The notes beneath the pieces were generated by a model. The model saw nothing but the letters and a program-made list of their open reading frames with translations. It did no database searches and was not told where the DNA came from. Position numbers and translations under genes: made by a program. A DNA stretch of 64,000 bases from FEN-1297 sp963843605. Its GTDB lineage: Bacteria; Bacteroidota; Ignavibacteria; Ignavibacteriales; Ignavibacteriaceae. Shown piece by piece: positions 46,180 to 53,639 of the stretch. Numbering within the stretch: position 1 is the stretch's first letter; every line of letters begins with the position of its first letter. Where the stretch lies: assembly GCA_963843605.1 (NCBI GenBank), contig CAWJLA010000003.1, positions 1 through 64,000 on the forward strand. The letters are read 5' to 3'.

Positions 46180-46216
46180 ACATTTTTAACATTCGATCTT
46201 ATAAGGAATTTGTAGA

Positions 46217-46624
46217 ATGAACTTAAATAAAGAAATATATACAAAATCTGAATTTATATTGTCTTCAATATTCTTTGCTTATTTTATAATTCTGGCTGTT
46301 AATTTGCAAAACATAATTTCAACATATTTATTTGTCGTTGCTGGTTTTACCATTGCAAATATAATTTTAGTCCTAGTTTTACTTTTTGTTTCAAAGTCAA
46401 AGGATATTAAATATGATGAAAGAGACAAGAATATAGAATCAAAATCATATCGTAATGCTTATTTCTGCTTAATTGTTCTAATAAATGTTATGATAATTTT
46501 TTCAATTTTAAACGATAACATTCTCCAGCCTGTTATTGCATTCAACTTTCTTTTCGCCACACTTTTCATTTCGCATATAGTTCTAAATCTTACTAAGATT
46601 TTCTACTATAAAAGAGGGATCTGA
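46217..46624 (+). CDS. Small membrane protein upstream of an XRE regulator
   Basis: A 135-residue protein with four predicted membrane helices arranged as two pairs: about 12-32 and 35-58, then after a charged loop (SKDIKYDERDKNIESKS) two more at about 78-98 and 105-125. The layout and the 'DERD' loop are like DUF2178/DUF3796-type membrane proteins that are regularly paired with a small XRE regulator. It is followed one base later by the regulator gene. Function unknown. Confidence 0.7.
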   Translation: MNLNKEIYTKSEFILSSIFFAYFIILAVNLQNIISTYLFVVAGFTIANIILVLVLLFVSKSKDIKYDERDKNIESKSYRNAYFCLIVLINVMIIFSILNDNILQPVIAFNFLFATLFISHIVLNLTKIFYYKRGI

Positions 46625-46625
46625 A

Positions 46626-46844
46626 ATGAAAAATACTGCTTTAACAAACAATATCAGGAAATTAAGATTTAATTCTTCCGAAATGACGCAGCAAGCGTTG
46701 GCTGAGCATTTGAATGTATCGCGTCAAACCATAATAGCAATTGAAGCCGGAAAATACTCTCCTTCACTGGAACTTGCGTTTCGTATTGCTGAAATATTCA
46801 AAGTTCCTCTTGAAGAAGTATTCCGATATAATCCTAATAAATAA
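46626..46844 (+). CDS. XRE-family transcriptional regulator
   Basis: A 72-residue, single HTH_3 domain protein: NNIRKLRFNSSEMTQQALAE, then HLNVSRQTIIAIEAGKYSPS, with recognition helix VSRQTIIAIE, and the family's typical ending LEEVFRYNP. It resembles YozG/HigA-free stand-alone regulators that control an adjacent membrane gene. It forms an operon with the gene at 46217 and probably binds the repeats at 46147-46179. Confidence 0.9.
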   Translation: MKNTALTNNIRKLRFNSSEMTQQALAEHLNVSRQTIIAIEAGKYSPSLELAFRIAEIFKVPLEEVFRYNPNK

Positions 46845-46910
46845 TTTTTATTATTAAGTTTGTACATTTTAAACAACAAAAGATACTAGCAATATAAAAT
46901 AAAATATTTA

Positions 46911-47101
46911 GCCAGCTGTCCGTTTTATCTAGTGTAGATAGGAACAAAAACGCCGATTAGAATTTAACCGCCAATCATTTGATAATTGATTGCGAGATTG
47001 AATCACTTTTAAACACTTTGCCGAAACGCAATATTGACTCCGGAGATATTTGGATTTACCTAGTACGAATCTGCGCTTGGGTTGAAACACACTGTTAGCG
47101 A
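46911..47101 (-). repeat. attC-like site a (diverged, distal end of array)
   Basis: A diverged copy of the 205-bp repeat, 30 bp downstream of the nhaA stop on the minus strand. Shared segments include ACGCCGATTAGAATTTAAC and TTTGCCGAAACGCAATA; the end near nhaA retains GTTAGCG. The left arm (GCGTTTTACCC in intact copies) is degraded. It is the last recognisable copy, so it marks the distal border of the cassette array. Confidence 0.65.
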
Positions 47102-47130
47102 CAAGCCTCAATTATATATTTTATATTTCC

Positions 47131-48288
47131 TTAAGTTTCTTTTGATACATTTTTATTTTGAGGTAATGTAATGTACAGCCATAAAAATCCAAATGAGCCA
47201 GCTAGGATAGATGCAAATAAAATAGATATCTTGGAACTAACAATAGATATATTTCCTTTGAAGGCTAAAAGTGTTATGAATATAGACATAGTAAAACCGA
47301 TACCAGCAAGCAGACCAACTCCAATGATATGTTTTTTGTTTATATCTTTGGGTAAATAACACCAGCCCAATGTCACGCCAATAATTGAAAATATAACAAT
47401 TCCTAAAGGTTTGCCAACTACTAGGCCAAGGATAATTCCATAGCTGTTTGAGTTAATTATTGTGCCGGTAAAAGATGCCGGGAAAAGAATTGCTGTATTG
47501 GCTAATGCAAAAAGTGGAAGGATAAAAAAAGCAACTATTTTATTTAAACTATGTTCTAAAAAATATGATGGAGATTTTTCATCACCGTTTCCAAATGGAA
47601 TTGCAAAAGCTAAAAGTACACCTGTAATTGTTGGGTGAATACCCGAACGATACATAAAAAACCACATAAGGCAACCAAGGACTAAATAAATCCAGATCTT
47701 ATTAAGTTTTGCTCGGTTAAAAATAATCATTATTGCAAATATTAAAATTGCCAAACCGAAGTAGATGAGGGAAAAACTAGTTGAATAAAATAACGCTATA
47801 ATTATAATTGCCCCTAAATCATCTATTATTGCCAATGCAGTTAAAAATACTTTGAGGGATACCGGAACTCTATTCCCTAATAATGAAAGAATACCTAATG
47901 AAAATGCAATATCTGTTGCCATTGGGATGCCAAATCCACTTTGAAAATCTGTACCTCGATTCAAGAAAAAGTGAATTAGTGCTGGAAGTATCATCCCGCC
48001 GACAGCAGCAAAAATTGGTAATAAAGATTTTTTAATATTCGATAATTCGCCAATATAGATTTCTCGTTCAATCTCAAGACCGACAAGAAGAAAGAATACT
48101 GTCATTAATCCATCATTTATCCAAAACTCTACAGATCTAGATAGAATATCATAATGCCAAATATGAATATATTTTTGTCCAAAGATTGAGTTTGTAAGCA
48201 ATAGAGAAATTAAACTGCATAACATTAAAATTAATCCGGCAGATTTTTCACTGTTAATAAATTCATTAAACAATTTTGTTAATTTCAT
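47131..48288 (-). CDS. nhaA: Na+/H+ antiporter NhaA
   Basis: A 385-residue inner-membrane antiporter with about 12 helices. The ion-binding Asp pair is in ALAIIDDLGAIIIIALFY, and other NhaA hallmarks are present: PMATDIAFSLGILSLLG, FFLLVGLEIEREI, GIHPTITGVLLAFAIP and GVGLLAGIGFTMSIFI. It is complete, at normal length. It is bracketed by two diverged attC-like repeats and in the array orientation, so it appears to be the oldest cassette. It is an unusual cargo, conferring sodium and pH homeostasis. Confidence 0.95.
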   Translation of the reverse strand: MKLTKLFNEFINSEKSAGLILMLCSLISLLLTNSIFGQKYIHIWHYDILSRSVEFWINDGLMTVFFLLVGLEIEREIYIGELSNIKKSLLPIFAAVGGMILPALIHFFLNRGTDFQSGFGIPMATDIAFSLGILSLLGNRVPVSLKVFLTALAIIDDLGAIIIIALFYSTSFSLIYFGLAILIFAIMIIFNRAKLNKIWIYLVLGCLMWFFMYRSGIHPTITGVLLAFAIPFGNGDEKSPSYFLEHSLNKIVAFFILPLFALANTAILFPASFTGTIINSNSYGIILGLVVGKPLGIVIFSIIGVTLGWCYLPKDINKKHIIGVGLLAGIGFTMSIFITLLAFKGNISIVSSKISILFASILAGSFGFLWLYITLPQNKNVSKET

Positions 48289-48313
48289 AATTTACTATTC
48301 TCCAATTTGTTCG

Positions 48314-48500
48314 CAGCTAACACGGAGCGCTTAGTCCTCCAGAAATAACAAGAATGTCGATTAAAATTAAACTGCCATTAATCTGAAAAATAATTGTTAT
48401 ATCAGGTTACTTTATGTAACCGTCTAGGAATATTGCGTTTTTCCGAAGACTTTCGATTTAAGCGACCCGCTTTTGTGGTCTGGTTTAAACACATAGTCAT
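48314..48500 (-). repeat. attC-like site b (diverged)
   Basis: A diverged copy 65 bp after the nucleotidyltransferase stop. It begins on the plus strand with GCTAACACGGAGCGC and keeps TTAAACTGCCATTAATCTGAAA split across TTAAACTGCC and ATTAATCTGAAA, and CCGAAGACTTTCGAT. The near-gene end is degraded (ACACATAGTCATA). Confidence 0.6.
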
Positions 48501-48564
48501 ATAGTAATCTTAGAAAATTCGTCTTCAATTTTAGTTTTTAGGAAATGGTGTTACCTTAACAATA

Positions 48565-49350
48565 TTATATATCATCAACCGGAGGTTCATGATTTATCCA
48601 GTTTTGTTCGCTGTCTTTAAGAAAGTAATTTGGCCAGTCTATTTCCTGTTCATCATATTCAATAAAGTCTAGTACTTCTTTACAATATTTATTTACTTTC
48701 TCCAGTGTATGATTTTCAAATAGTTGATCAATTTTTTCTATAATTCCTATCGGTTTACTTTCTGCTTTTTTAAGTTCTTCCAACATCCATTTATGATATG
48801 GATACAATAACATATTCTCATTTAGGATTATTCTACTGGAAAACAGTACTATCTTTTGAATTGATAAAAATACCAAATACTTATTTTTCTTTTTTATTCC
48901 TTCACTATAATACCATTTCCATGCAAGAAATTGAGAAACAAATCTTTTTCTCCTTTCATCTGTTTTATCTTTTGGGAAAGTTGATATATTTGCTATAATT
49001 TCAGCTAAATCGTCCAATCTAGAAAATAGTATTTTATTATCCTTAAAAGCGTATCTGGCCGGATCACTTCCATAATTTAACACTTTTGTTAATAAGTCCA
49101 TATTAATAATCTTACAGTCAATATATCCATTTTCATATGTACAAATATCCCTTAAACTAAAGGTTAATTTATTTATAGCTTTTCGTTTTTGATATTCATT
49201 TGATTCCGCGAGTATAAGTATGTCAATATCAGAGTCGGATTGAGCAAATCCGTGGGCAATGGATCCGCCTAATAGGATGGCTAAAATGGATGGATCTTTC
49301 TTATAAATCTCCAGAAACTTGTCAATTGATTCTTGGTGATGTTTTTCCAT
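48565..49350 (-). CDS. Nucleotidyltransferase of the Pol-beta superfamily, aminoglycoside-adenylyltransferase-like
   Basis: A 261-residue cytoplasmic protein. The nucleotidyltransferase signature is LLGGSIAHGFAQSDSDIDIL, with the GGS and the Asp-x-Asp metal ligands near residues 27-46. A helical C-terminal domain (about 130-250) follows, the general layout of AadA/ANT and LinB-type antibiotic nucleotidyltransferases. Resistance is a guess. I prefer ATG 49350, behind AGAAGAAAT; a longer frame to 49413 would start inside the neighbouring attC-like repeat. It sits in a cassette between sites b and c. Confidence 0.75.
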   Translation of the reverse strand: MEKHHQESIDKFLEIYKKDPSILAILLGGSIAHGFAQSDSDIDILILAESNEYQKRKAINKLTFSLRDICTYENGYIDCKIINMDLLTKVLNYGSDPARYAFKDNKILFSRLDDLAEIIANISTFPKDKTDERRKRFVSQFLAWKWYYSEGIKKKNKYLVFLSIQKIVLFSSRIILNENMLLYPYHKWMLEELKKAESKPIGIIEKIDQLFENHTLEKVNKYCKEVLDFIEYDEQEIDWPNYFLKDSEQNWINHEPPVDDI

Positions 49351-49387
49351 ATTTCTTCTATAAAGCAATATAAAGAAACACATTAAT

Positions 49388-49534
49388 CCAGCCGGCAAGA
49401 ACAAGAATGCCAACTGGAATTTAACTGCCGTTAATCTGAGAAGTAATTTTTATGTCAGGTCACTTCAAACAACTCTGCCGATGACCACCTATTTGCACAA
49501 CGTGATTCTACCGTTCGAAATGTATAGTTAGGAT
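49388..49534 (-). repeat. attC-like site c (one arm missing)
   Basis: A partial copy: AAGAATGCCAACTGGAATTT, AACTGCCGTTAATCTGAGAA and AACAACTCTGCCGATGA correspond to the middle of the intact repeats, and it ends in TAGTTAGGATGC. The arm next to the nucleotidyltransferase start is eroded. The VapC cassette that should precede it is 475 bp away. Confidence 0.6.
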
Positions 49535-50010
49535 GCTTTATCACACATTTCGAATTTTCTTTTTCACCATAATTTCATTTAAAGCTTTTGTCGCTTTCGG
49601 ATATTGTTTAAAATTATTAGGACATTCTATGACTAAAAAGAAAAATAAGAAGTTTTCTAAAAACAAATCCAAAGTAATTTGCTGCCCGAATTACGGGAAA
49701 TAAATGGAACTAAGAATTACCGTGCAGCCCGGAAGGCATTACAACAATGCTCCGCCTTTAGATATTTGTTTGACAATAAATCAAACAGAACTTTTAGCCG
49801 TAAATTAAACTCGCCGGTTGTCCAAAAGCTATAACTAATAATGAAAAAACATTTCCGTACTTACGAAATTTTAAATGTTCTTGATTTAAAATTATTAAAA
49901 GAAATCAATAATTTTTTTTTAATCTTATCCTTTTTTTACCTTTTCAGGTCGCTTCTTCTATAAATTATTCTATTGAAAATACAGGTACTCGAACTAAGTC
50001 TATTTTCGGC
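49535..50010. other. Unexplained stretch between the PIN gene and its attC-like site
   Basis: About 475 bp separate the vapC stop from site c, much more than the usual 5-60 bp. On the plus strand two very short frames occur (49629-49703, Lys-rich, ending CCPNYGK; and 49704-49808), on the opposite strand to all cassette genes. I see no family match. The stretch may be the remains of a second cassette that lost its site. Confidence 0.4.
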
Positions 50011-50460
50011 TTAGTTCAACATAGGATTATGTTTCGGCATGAATCCCTTATAACGTAAACTGCTTTTTATTGAAACCGGCTTTAACCCCGGAAGATTTTC
50101 GAAAGGAAAGAAATCTTTATCGGTATATAATAATTCCAGATCATTTTCTATACTGAAAGTACTGATAATAACGTCTAAGTTCTTTCGTATGGTTATCCCC
50201 TTTTTTCGGAGTTTTCTGTAATTTTGAGCGCTTTTTAATACTATTTCTTCGCCTAGCATATTCAGACACGGAAACGAACTTAGTATTACTTTGGCAGCTT
50301 CAAAATCTTTATCTATTCTGAATCCTTGTATTACTTCAACAAATATATAATCATCAATAACGACAATCTCTTTGCCCAATATTCCAGCTAGTTTTTCTAC
50401 TTGCCGGTTATCTTTACCATTAAAATAGTCTATTAATACAAATGGATCTACAAATATCAT
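50011..50460 (-). CDS. vapC: PIN-domain ribonuclease toxin (VapC-like)
   Basis: A 149-residue PIN-fold protein. Acidic metal-binding residues are seen in MIFVDPFVLIDYF (Asp5), in DDYIFVEVIQGF (Glu about 42) and in TIRKNLDVIISTFSIEN and LLYTDKDFFPFE (Asp about 96 and 115). VapC toxins cleave RNA, often initiator tRNA or 23S rRNA. The ATG directly follows the stop of a tiny VapB-like frame. Being in an integron-like cassette, it may stabilise the array. Confidence 0.85.
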   Translation of the reverse strand: MIFVDPFVLIDYFNGKDNRQVEKLAGILGKEIVVIDDYIFVEVIQGFRIDKDFEAAKVILSSFPCLNMLGEEIVLKSAQNYRKLRKKGITIRKNLDVIISTFSIENDLELLYTDKDFFPFENLPGLKPVSIKSSLRYKGFMPKHNPMLN

Positions 50461-50520
50461 TTATCTCGTCTCATTTCTTCTAAATTCCCTTCCCATTTCA
50501 ATTACAATATTTGTTCTCAT
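50461..50520 (-). pseudogene. Minimal VapB-like antitoxin frame, internally deleted
   Basis: A 19-codon frame with a strong AGGAGA ribosome site five bases before its ATG, ending one base before vapC. It begins MRTNIVIE, the usual start of VapB antitoxins, and ends GREFRRNETR, like the end of such proteins. The helical DNA-binding part of about 50 residues between them is missing. I infer an internal deletion in an antitoxin gene. The remaining peptide may be only a leader that couples translation to vapC. Confidence 0.55.
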
Positions 50521-50596
50521 TTTTCTCCTAGTGTATTGTGTATGATCGTTCTTAATATACTCACATTTTCTAAATATTGCATAGCATTTCTTCAAG

Positions 50597-50802
50597 CTGC
50601 TAACGCGGCGTGTTTTACCTGGTTTACAACTATGCGGACGCTTAAAACAGCAGCACCAATTAGAATTGTTTTGCCGATAGTCTGAAAAGTGATTGCATGG
50701 TCCGGCAACTCTGAACAGGTTCATCAATACGGAGCAATTCTACCGAAGATTTTTGAAATGCCGAACTCGAAATCGCGGTCTGGTAGAAACGCGTGGTTAG
50801 GC
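50597..50802 (-). repeat. attC-like site d
   Basis: A 206-bp copy five bases after the stop of the T9SS protein gene. Read on the minus strand it starts at GCCTAACCACGCGTTTCTACC and ends with GTTAGCAGC; in plus orientation the distal arm is TAACGCGGCGTGTTTTACC. The inner sequence (ACCAATTAGAATTG, CTGAAAAGTGATTGC, TTTGAAATGCCGAAC) is as in the other copies. Confidence 0.8.
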
Positions 50803-50806
50803 GGAC

Positions 50807-51646
50807 TTATTTTATTAACAATATTTTTTTTGTTACTTCAAAATTTCCAGAAAGCATTCTACAAAAATAAAGTCCACTTGATAATCCACTGGCATTAAAG
50901 ATTATTCTATAATTGCCTGGTCTTTTCTCTTCATTAACCAATGTTGATACCTCTCTACCTAAATAATCAAATATTTTTATATTTACGGAACTATTTTTAT
51001 AAATTGAATATCTTATTGTTGTTATAGGATTGAATGGATTCGGATAATTTTGCATCAACTCGAACAAAATTGTTTTTGATTCTCTGGCATTCACTACCTC
51101 TAACGGGAATCCATTTAACGACATTGAGTAAAGTAAGTAATGTGGTGCCTCACCTCCATATATCTCAATAAGACCAACTTTGGGAGCAAAAGTATATAGG
51201 ATATCTGCATCTCTATATTGTGGAATGTCAAAAGACAACTCAATGCACTGCGAATATATTCCATTGTTAGTTTCTACTGTGAAATACTTAAATAATTTTA
51301 CTTCGTATGCATATAAGGAATCGAAAGATGGGAATGTATAGACAGTTCCATTGTCTTTTGTAAAATCATACCACAAATGATCAATTCCGTTTACTTTCTT
51401 CCATATATTCCCGTAAGAATCTTTACGGATAGTGTCAATATAGGAATAAAGGTATGGATGATTCATTCCATAAAGAAAATATTTCTTGTCACCGATATTT
51501 ATAGAATCTGATATATGATAAGTTATTGTATTTGTTGTGTCATTGTTACTGTAATATGTCCAAGTATTACCTACTTCGAGGGGAAAATAATCTTGAGCAA
51601 TTATTCTCGAAAACAAAACAAATGAAAGTATGATAGTCTGTTTCAT
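50807..51646 (-). CDS. Secreted protein with T9SS C-terminal sorting domain
   Basis: A 279-residue exported protein with a short signal peptide (to about residue 18, RIIAQ). The N-terminal body begins DYFPLEVGNTWTYYSNNDTT, a motif of many Ignavibacteria surface proteins of unknown function. The last 80 residues are a type A sorting domain: LMQNYPNPFNPITTIRYSIY, then IKIFDYLGREVSTLVNEE and LSSGLYFCRMLSG. It should be carried by type IX secretion to the surface. Function of the body unknown. It forms a one-gene cassette with site d. Confidence 0.85.
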   Translation of the reverse strand: MKQTIILSFVLFSRIIAQDYFPLEVGNTWTYYSNNDTTNTITYHISDSINIGDKKYFLYGMNHPYLYSYIDTIRKDSYGNIWKKVNGIDHLWYDFTKDNGTVYTFPSFDSLYAYEVKLFKYFTVETNNGIYSQCIELSFDIPQYRDADILYTFAPKVGLIEIYGGEAPHYLLYSMSLNGFPLEVVNARESKTILFELMQNYPNPFNPITTIRYSIYKNSSVNIKIFDYLGREVSTLVNEEKRPGNYRIIFNASGLSSGLYFCRMLSGNFEVTKKILLIK

Positions 51647-51745
51647 CTTACCCTCACCTTATTGTTAAATAAATATTGCTTGAAAAGAAAATAAAAAAAG
51701 AAGGGAACATTTGGAATAATATTTCCCGAAACTATTTTTATTACA

Positions 51746-51950
51746 GCCTAACGCGGCGCGTTTTACCCAGTTTACCGCTATGCGGCCACCCAAAATAAGA
51801 ACGCTAATTAGAATTGGACTGCCAATAATTTGAAAAGTAAAAGCTATGTCCGATAACTTTGAACAAGTTCGCCGAAACAGTGAAATATAGCCAAATATTA
51901 TTGAAATGCCGAACGCAATTTCGCGGCCAGGTAGAAACGCATAGTTATAT
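51746..51950 (-). repeat. attC-like site e
   Basis: A 205-bp copy seven bases after the stop of the C25 protease gene. The distal end shows a clean RYYYAAC box in plus orientation, GCCTAACGCGGCGCGTTTTA, hence GTTAGGC on the gene strand. The near end is ATATAAC on the gene strand, one of the less conserved R'' boxes. Confidence 0.82.
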
Positions 51951-51956
51951 TTTGTC

Positions 51957-53396
51957 CTATTTTATAAGTATTGATTTTTTAATCTGAACATAGTTACTCG
52001 CTTGAAGACGATAAAAATAAACTCCACTGGATAAATTGTTCCCATTAAATTTTATCTTATAGTACCCAGGATGTCTGTACCCATCTACCAATACAGCAAC
52101 TTCTCCTCCCAAAATATTATATACTTTTAATGTTACAAATGCTGACTTTGGTATTGTATACTCTATAGTAGTAGAAGGATTAAAAGGATTTGGATAATTT
52201 TGTTTAAGAGAATAATTCTCGGGAATACTTTGGGTACTGTTATCAACTTGCGTAATTTTCTTAAAAGGTATTTTAAGTGCCGGATCTCCTAATAAAGTAT
52301 ACCTTCGAGGTATTGCATCTTCAGGGGATCCTAAGCTTTCAAGATTCAACTTTGTTTGGAGTACCGCGTCCCCTATAGTAACATATGGCTTATTAAAAAG
52401 ATAAATGTAAAAATTCATTAAATATTCTGAACCTTGCGTCGACAAATTTAAACCGGTTGAATTTACCGATGCAACAATCCCCTTTCTATCGGAGATAAAC
52501 AATTTTCTTACGAGACTACTATCATTCGGATAATCAAAAGTCTGATCACATGCTGCTGCTGTGTATATAAACGGAAGATTATTCACTTTCATAGAGTCCA
52601 CATCTCCAACCGCGAATATGTTATATTTTGACCATTTATATGGGGCGCCGTGCCCATAATAGCTTAAGAATAAAGTACCTTTATTTAAAGCATTAATCAA
52701 TCTGTTGGTTGTAAATCTTATTATAGAATCTTGTGAGGCAAAAACGGTATCCAAAGAAAAACCTAGCGGGAGGTCATGCTTTATAAATTGACGTACTTGG
52801 TCTTCAAACAATAACGAATCCGTTTTATCCGTAAGGAAAAGAAAGTCCGTATCGTAATCTTTGAACGATAAAGAGTCTTCAAAAAATATGGTCTTACCGA
52901 TTATTTTATTTAATTCTTGGACATTATTAACCGGAAATCTACCAAGTTCAACAGCGGGCTTTGTATCTGCTTGATAGGAATTTACGGAATACCATTCATC
53001 AATTTCAACCGAATCTTCATGAAATGCCGTATTAACAAACATCGACGGGACTTTGTAAACGGGAAGAAGTTTTGAATTCCCAACCAAAAGCAAATATCTC
53101 GGCTTGGGGTTACTCCAGTATTCTAACGTATAACTGATAAAGTCTTTGATAGAATACTGCTTTGAAGAATCCGGAAATTCGTAATAAATTTGTTGAAGTT
53201 CTACAACTTTTACATTTAGTCCTTTATTTTGTCGCCAATCGACAAACGGTTGAAGAGTTTTTACAAATTGGGAAGGAGTTATGACAATATAATCAGTTTG
53301 GTTTGAAATATTTTTTAGCTGCGCAGAAATCTTAAAGTTTGTTGTAATAGAAAAAATAAATATAAAACTTAATAATTTTAATTTGTCAGAAGTCAT
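51957..53396 (-). CDS. C25 (gingipain-type) cysteine protease with T9SS sorting domain
   Basis: A 479-residue secreted protease. After a signal peptide (to about 25), the C25 fold follows: DYIVITPSQFVKTLQPFVDW (about 33), RYLLLVGNSKLLPVYKVPS (about 100), catalytic His249 in SYYGHGAPYKW and catalytic Cys283 in TAAACDQTFD. The C-terminal 80 residues are a type A sorting domain (LKQNYPNPFNPSTTIEYTIP, LSSGVYFYRLQAS). C25 enzymes include gingipains and the T9SS sortase PorU; this one has its own sorting tail, so it is a cargo protease rather than PorU. It is a one-gene cassette. Confidence 0.88.
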   Translation of the reverse strand: MTSDKLKLLSFIFIFSITTNFKISAQLKNISNQTDYIVITPSQFVKTLQPFVDWRQNKGLNVKVVELQQIYYEFPDSSKQYSIKDFISYTLEYWSNPKPRYLLLVGNSKLLPVYKVPSMFVNTAFHEDSVEIDEWYSVNSYQADTKPAVELGRFPVNNVQELNKIIGKTIFFEDSLSFKDYDTDFLFLTDKTDSLLFEDQVRQFIKHDLPLGFSLDTVFASQDSIIRFTTNRLINALNKGTLFLSYYGHGAPYKWSKYNIFAVGDVDSMKVNNLPFIYTAAACDQTFDYPNDSSLVRKLFISDRKGIVASVNSTGLNLSTQGSEYLMNFYIYLFNKPYVTIGDAVLQTKLNLESLGSPEDAIPRRYTLLGDPALKIPFKKITQVDNSTQSIPENYSLKQNYPNPFNPSTTIEYTIPKSAFVTLKVYNILGGEVAVLVDGYRHPGYYKIKFNGNNLSSGVYFYRLQASNYVQIKKSILIK

Positions 53397-53429
53397 AATA
53401 GATTTCCATAATAGATATTACAAAATATA

Positions 53430-53629
53430 ACACAACGCGTTATACCCATTTTACCTCTATGTGGCCGCCCAAAACAGAAACGCCAATTAGAATTGATCTG
53501 CCGATAATCTTAAAAGTGAGTACATGGCTCGGGTACTTTGAACAAGTTCGCCGAAACGGAACAATACTGCCAAAGATCTTCGAAATGCCAAACGCGATGT
53601 CGCGGTCGGGTAGAGACGCATGGTAATAC
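53430..53629 (-). repeat. attC-like site f
   Basis: A 200-bp copy 10 bp after the stop of the large lipoprotein gene. The distal arm is slightly shortened (ACACAACGCGTTATACCC). Middle parts such as AACGCCAATTAGAATTGATC and GAACAAGTTCGCCGAAACGG are intact. Confidence 0.78.
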
Positions 53630-53639
53630 ATATTCACTC

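Noticed and set aside
49629..49808. Two short plus-strand frames (24 and 34 codons) after the VapC gene
   Set aside because: Too short, no recognisable domain, opposite to the cassette strand; kept only as part of the unexplained stretch.
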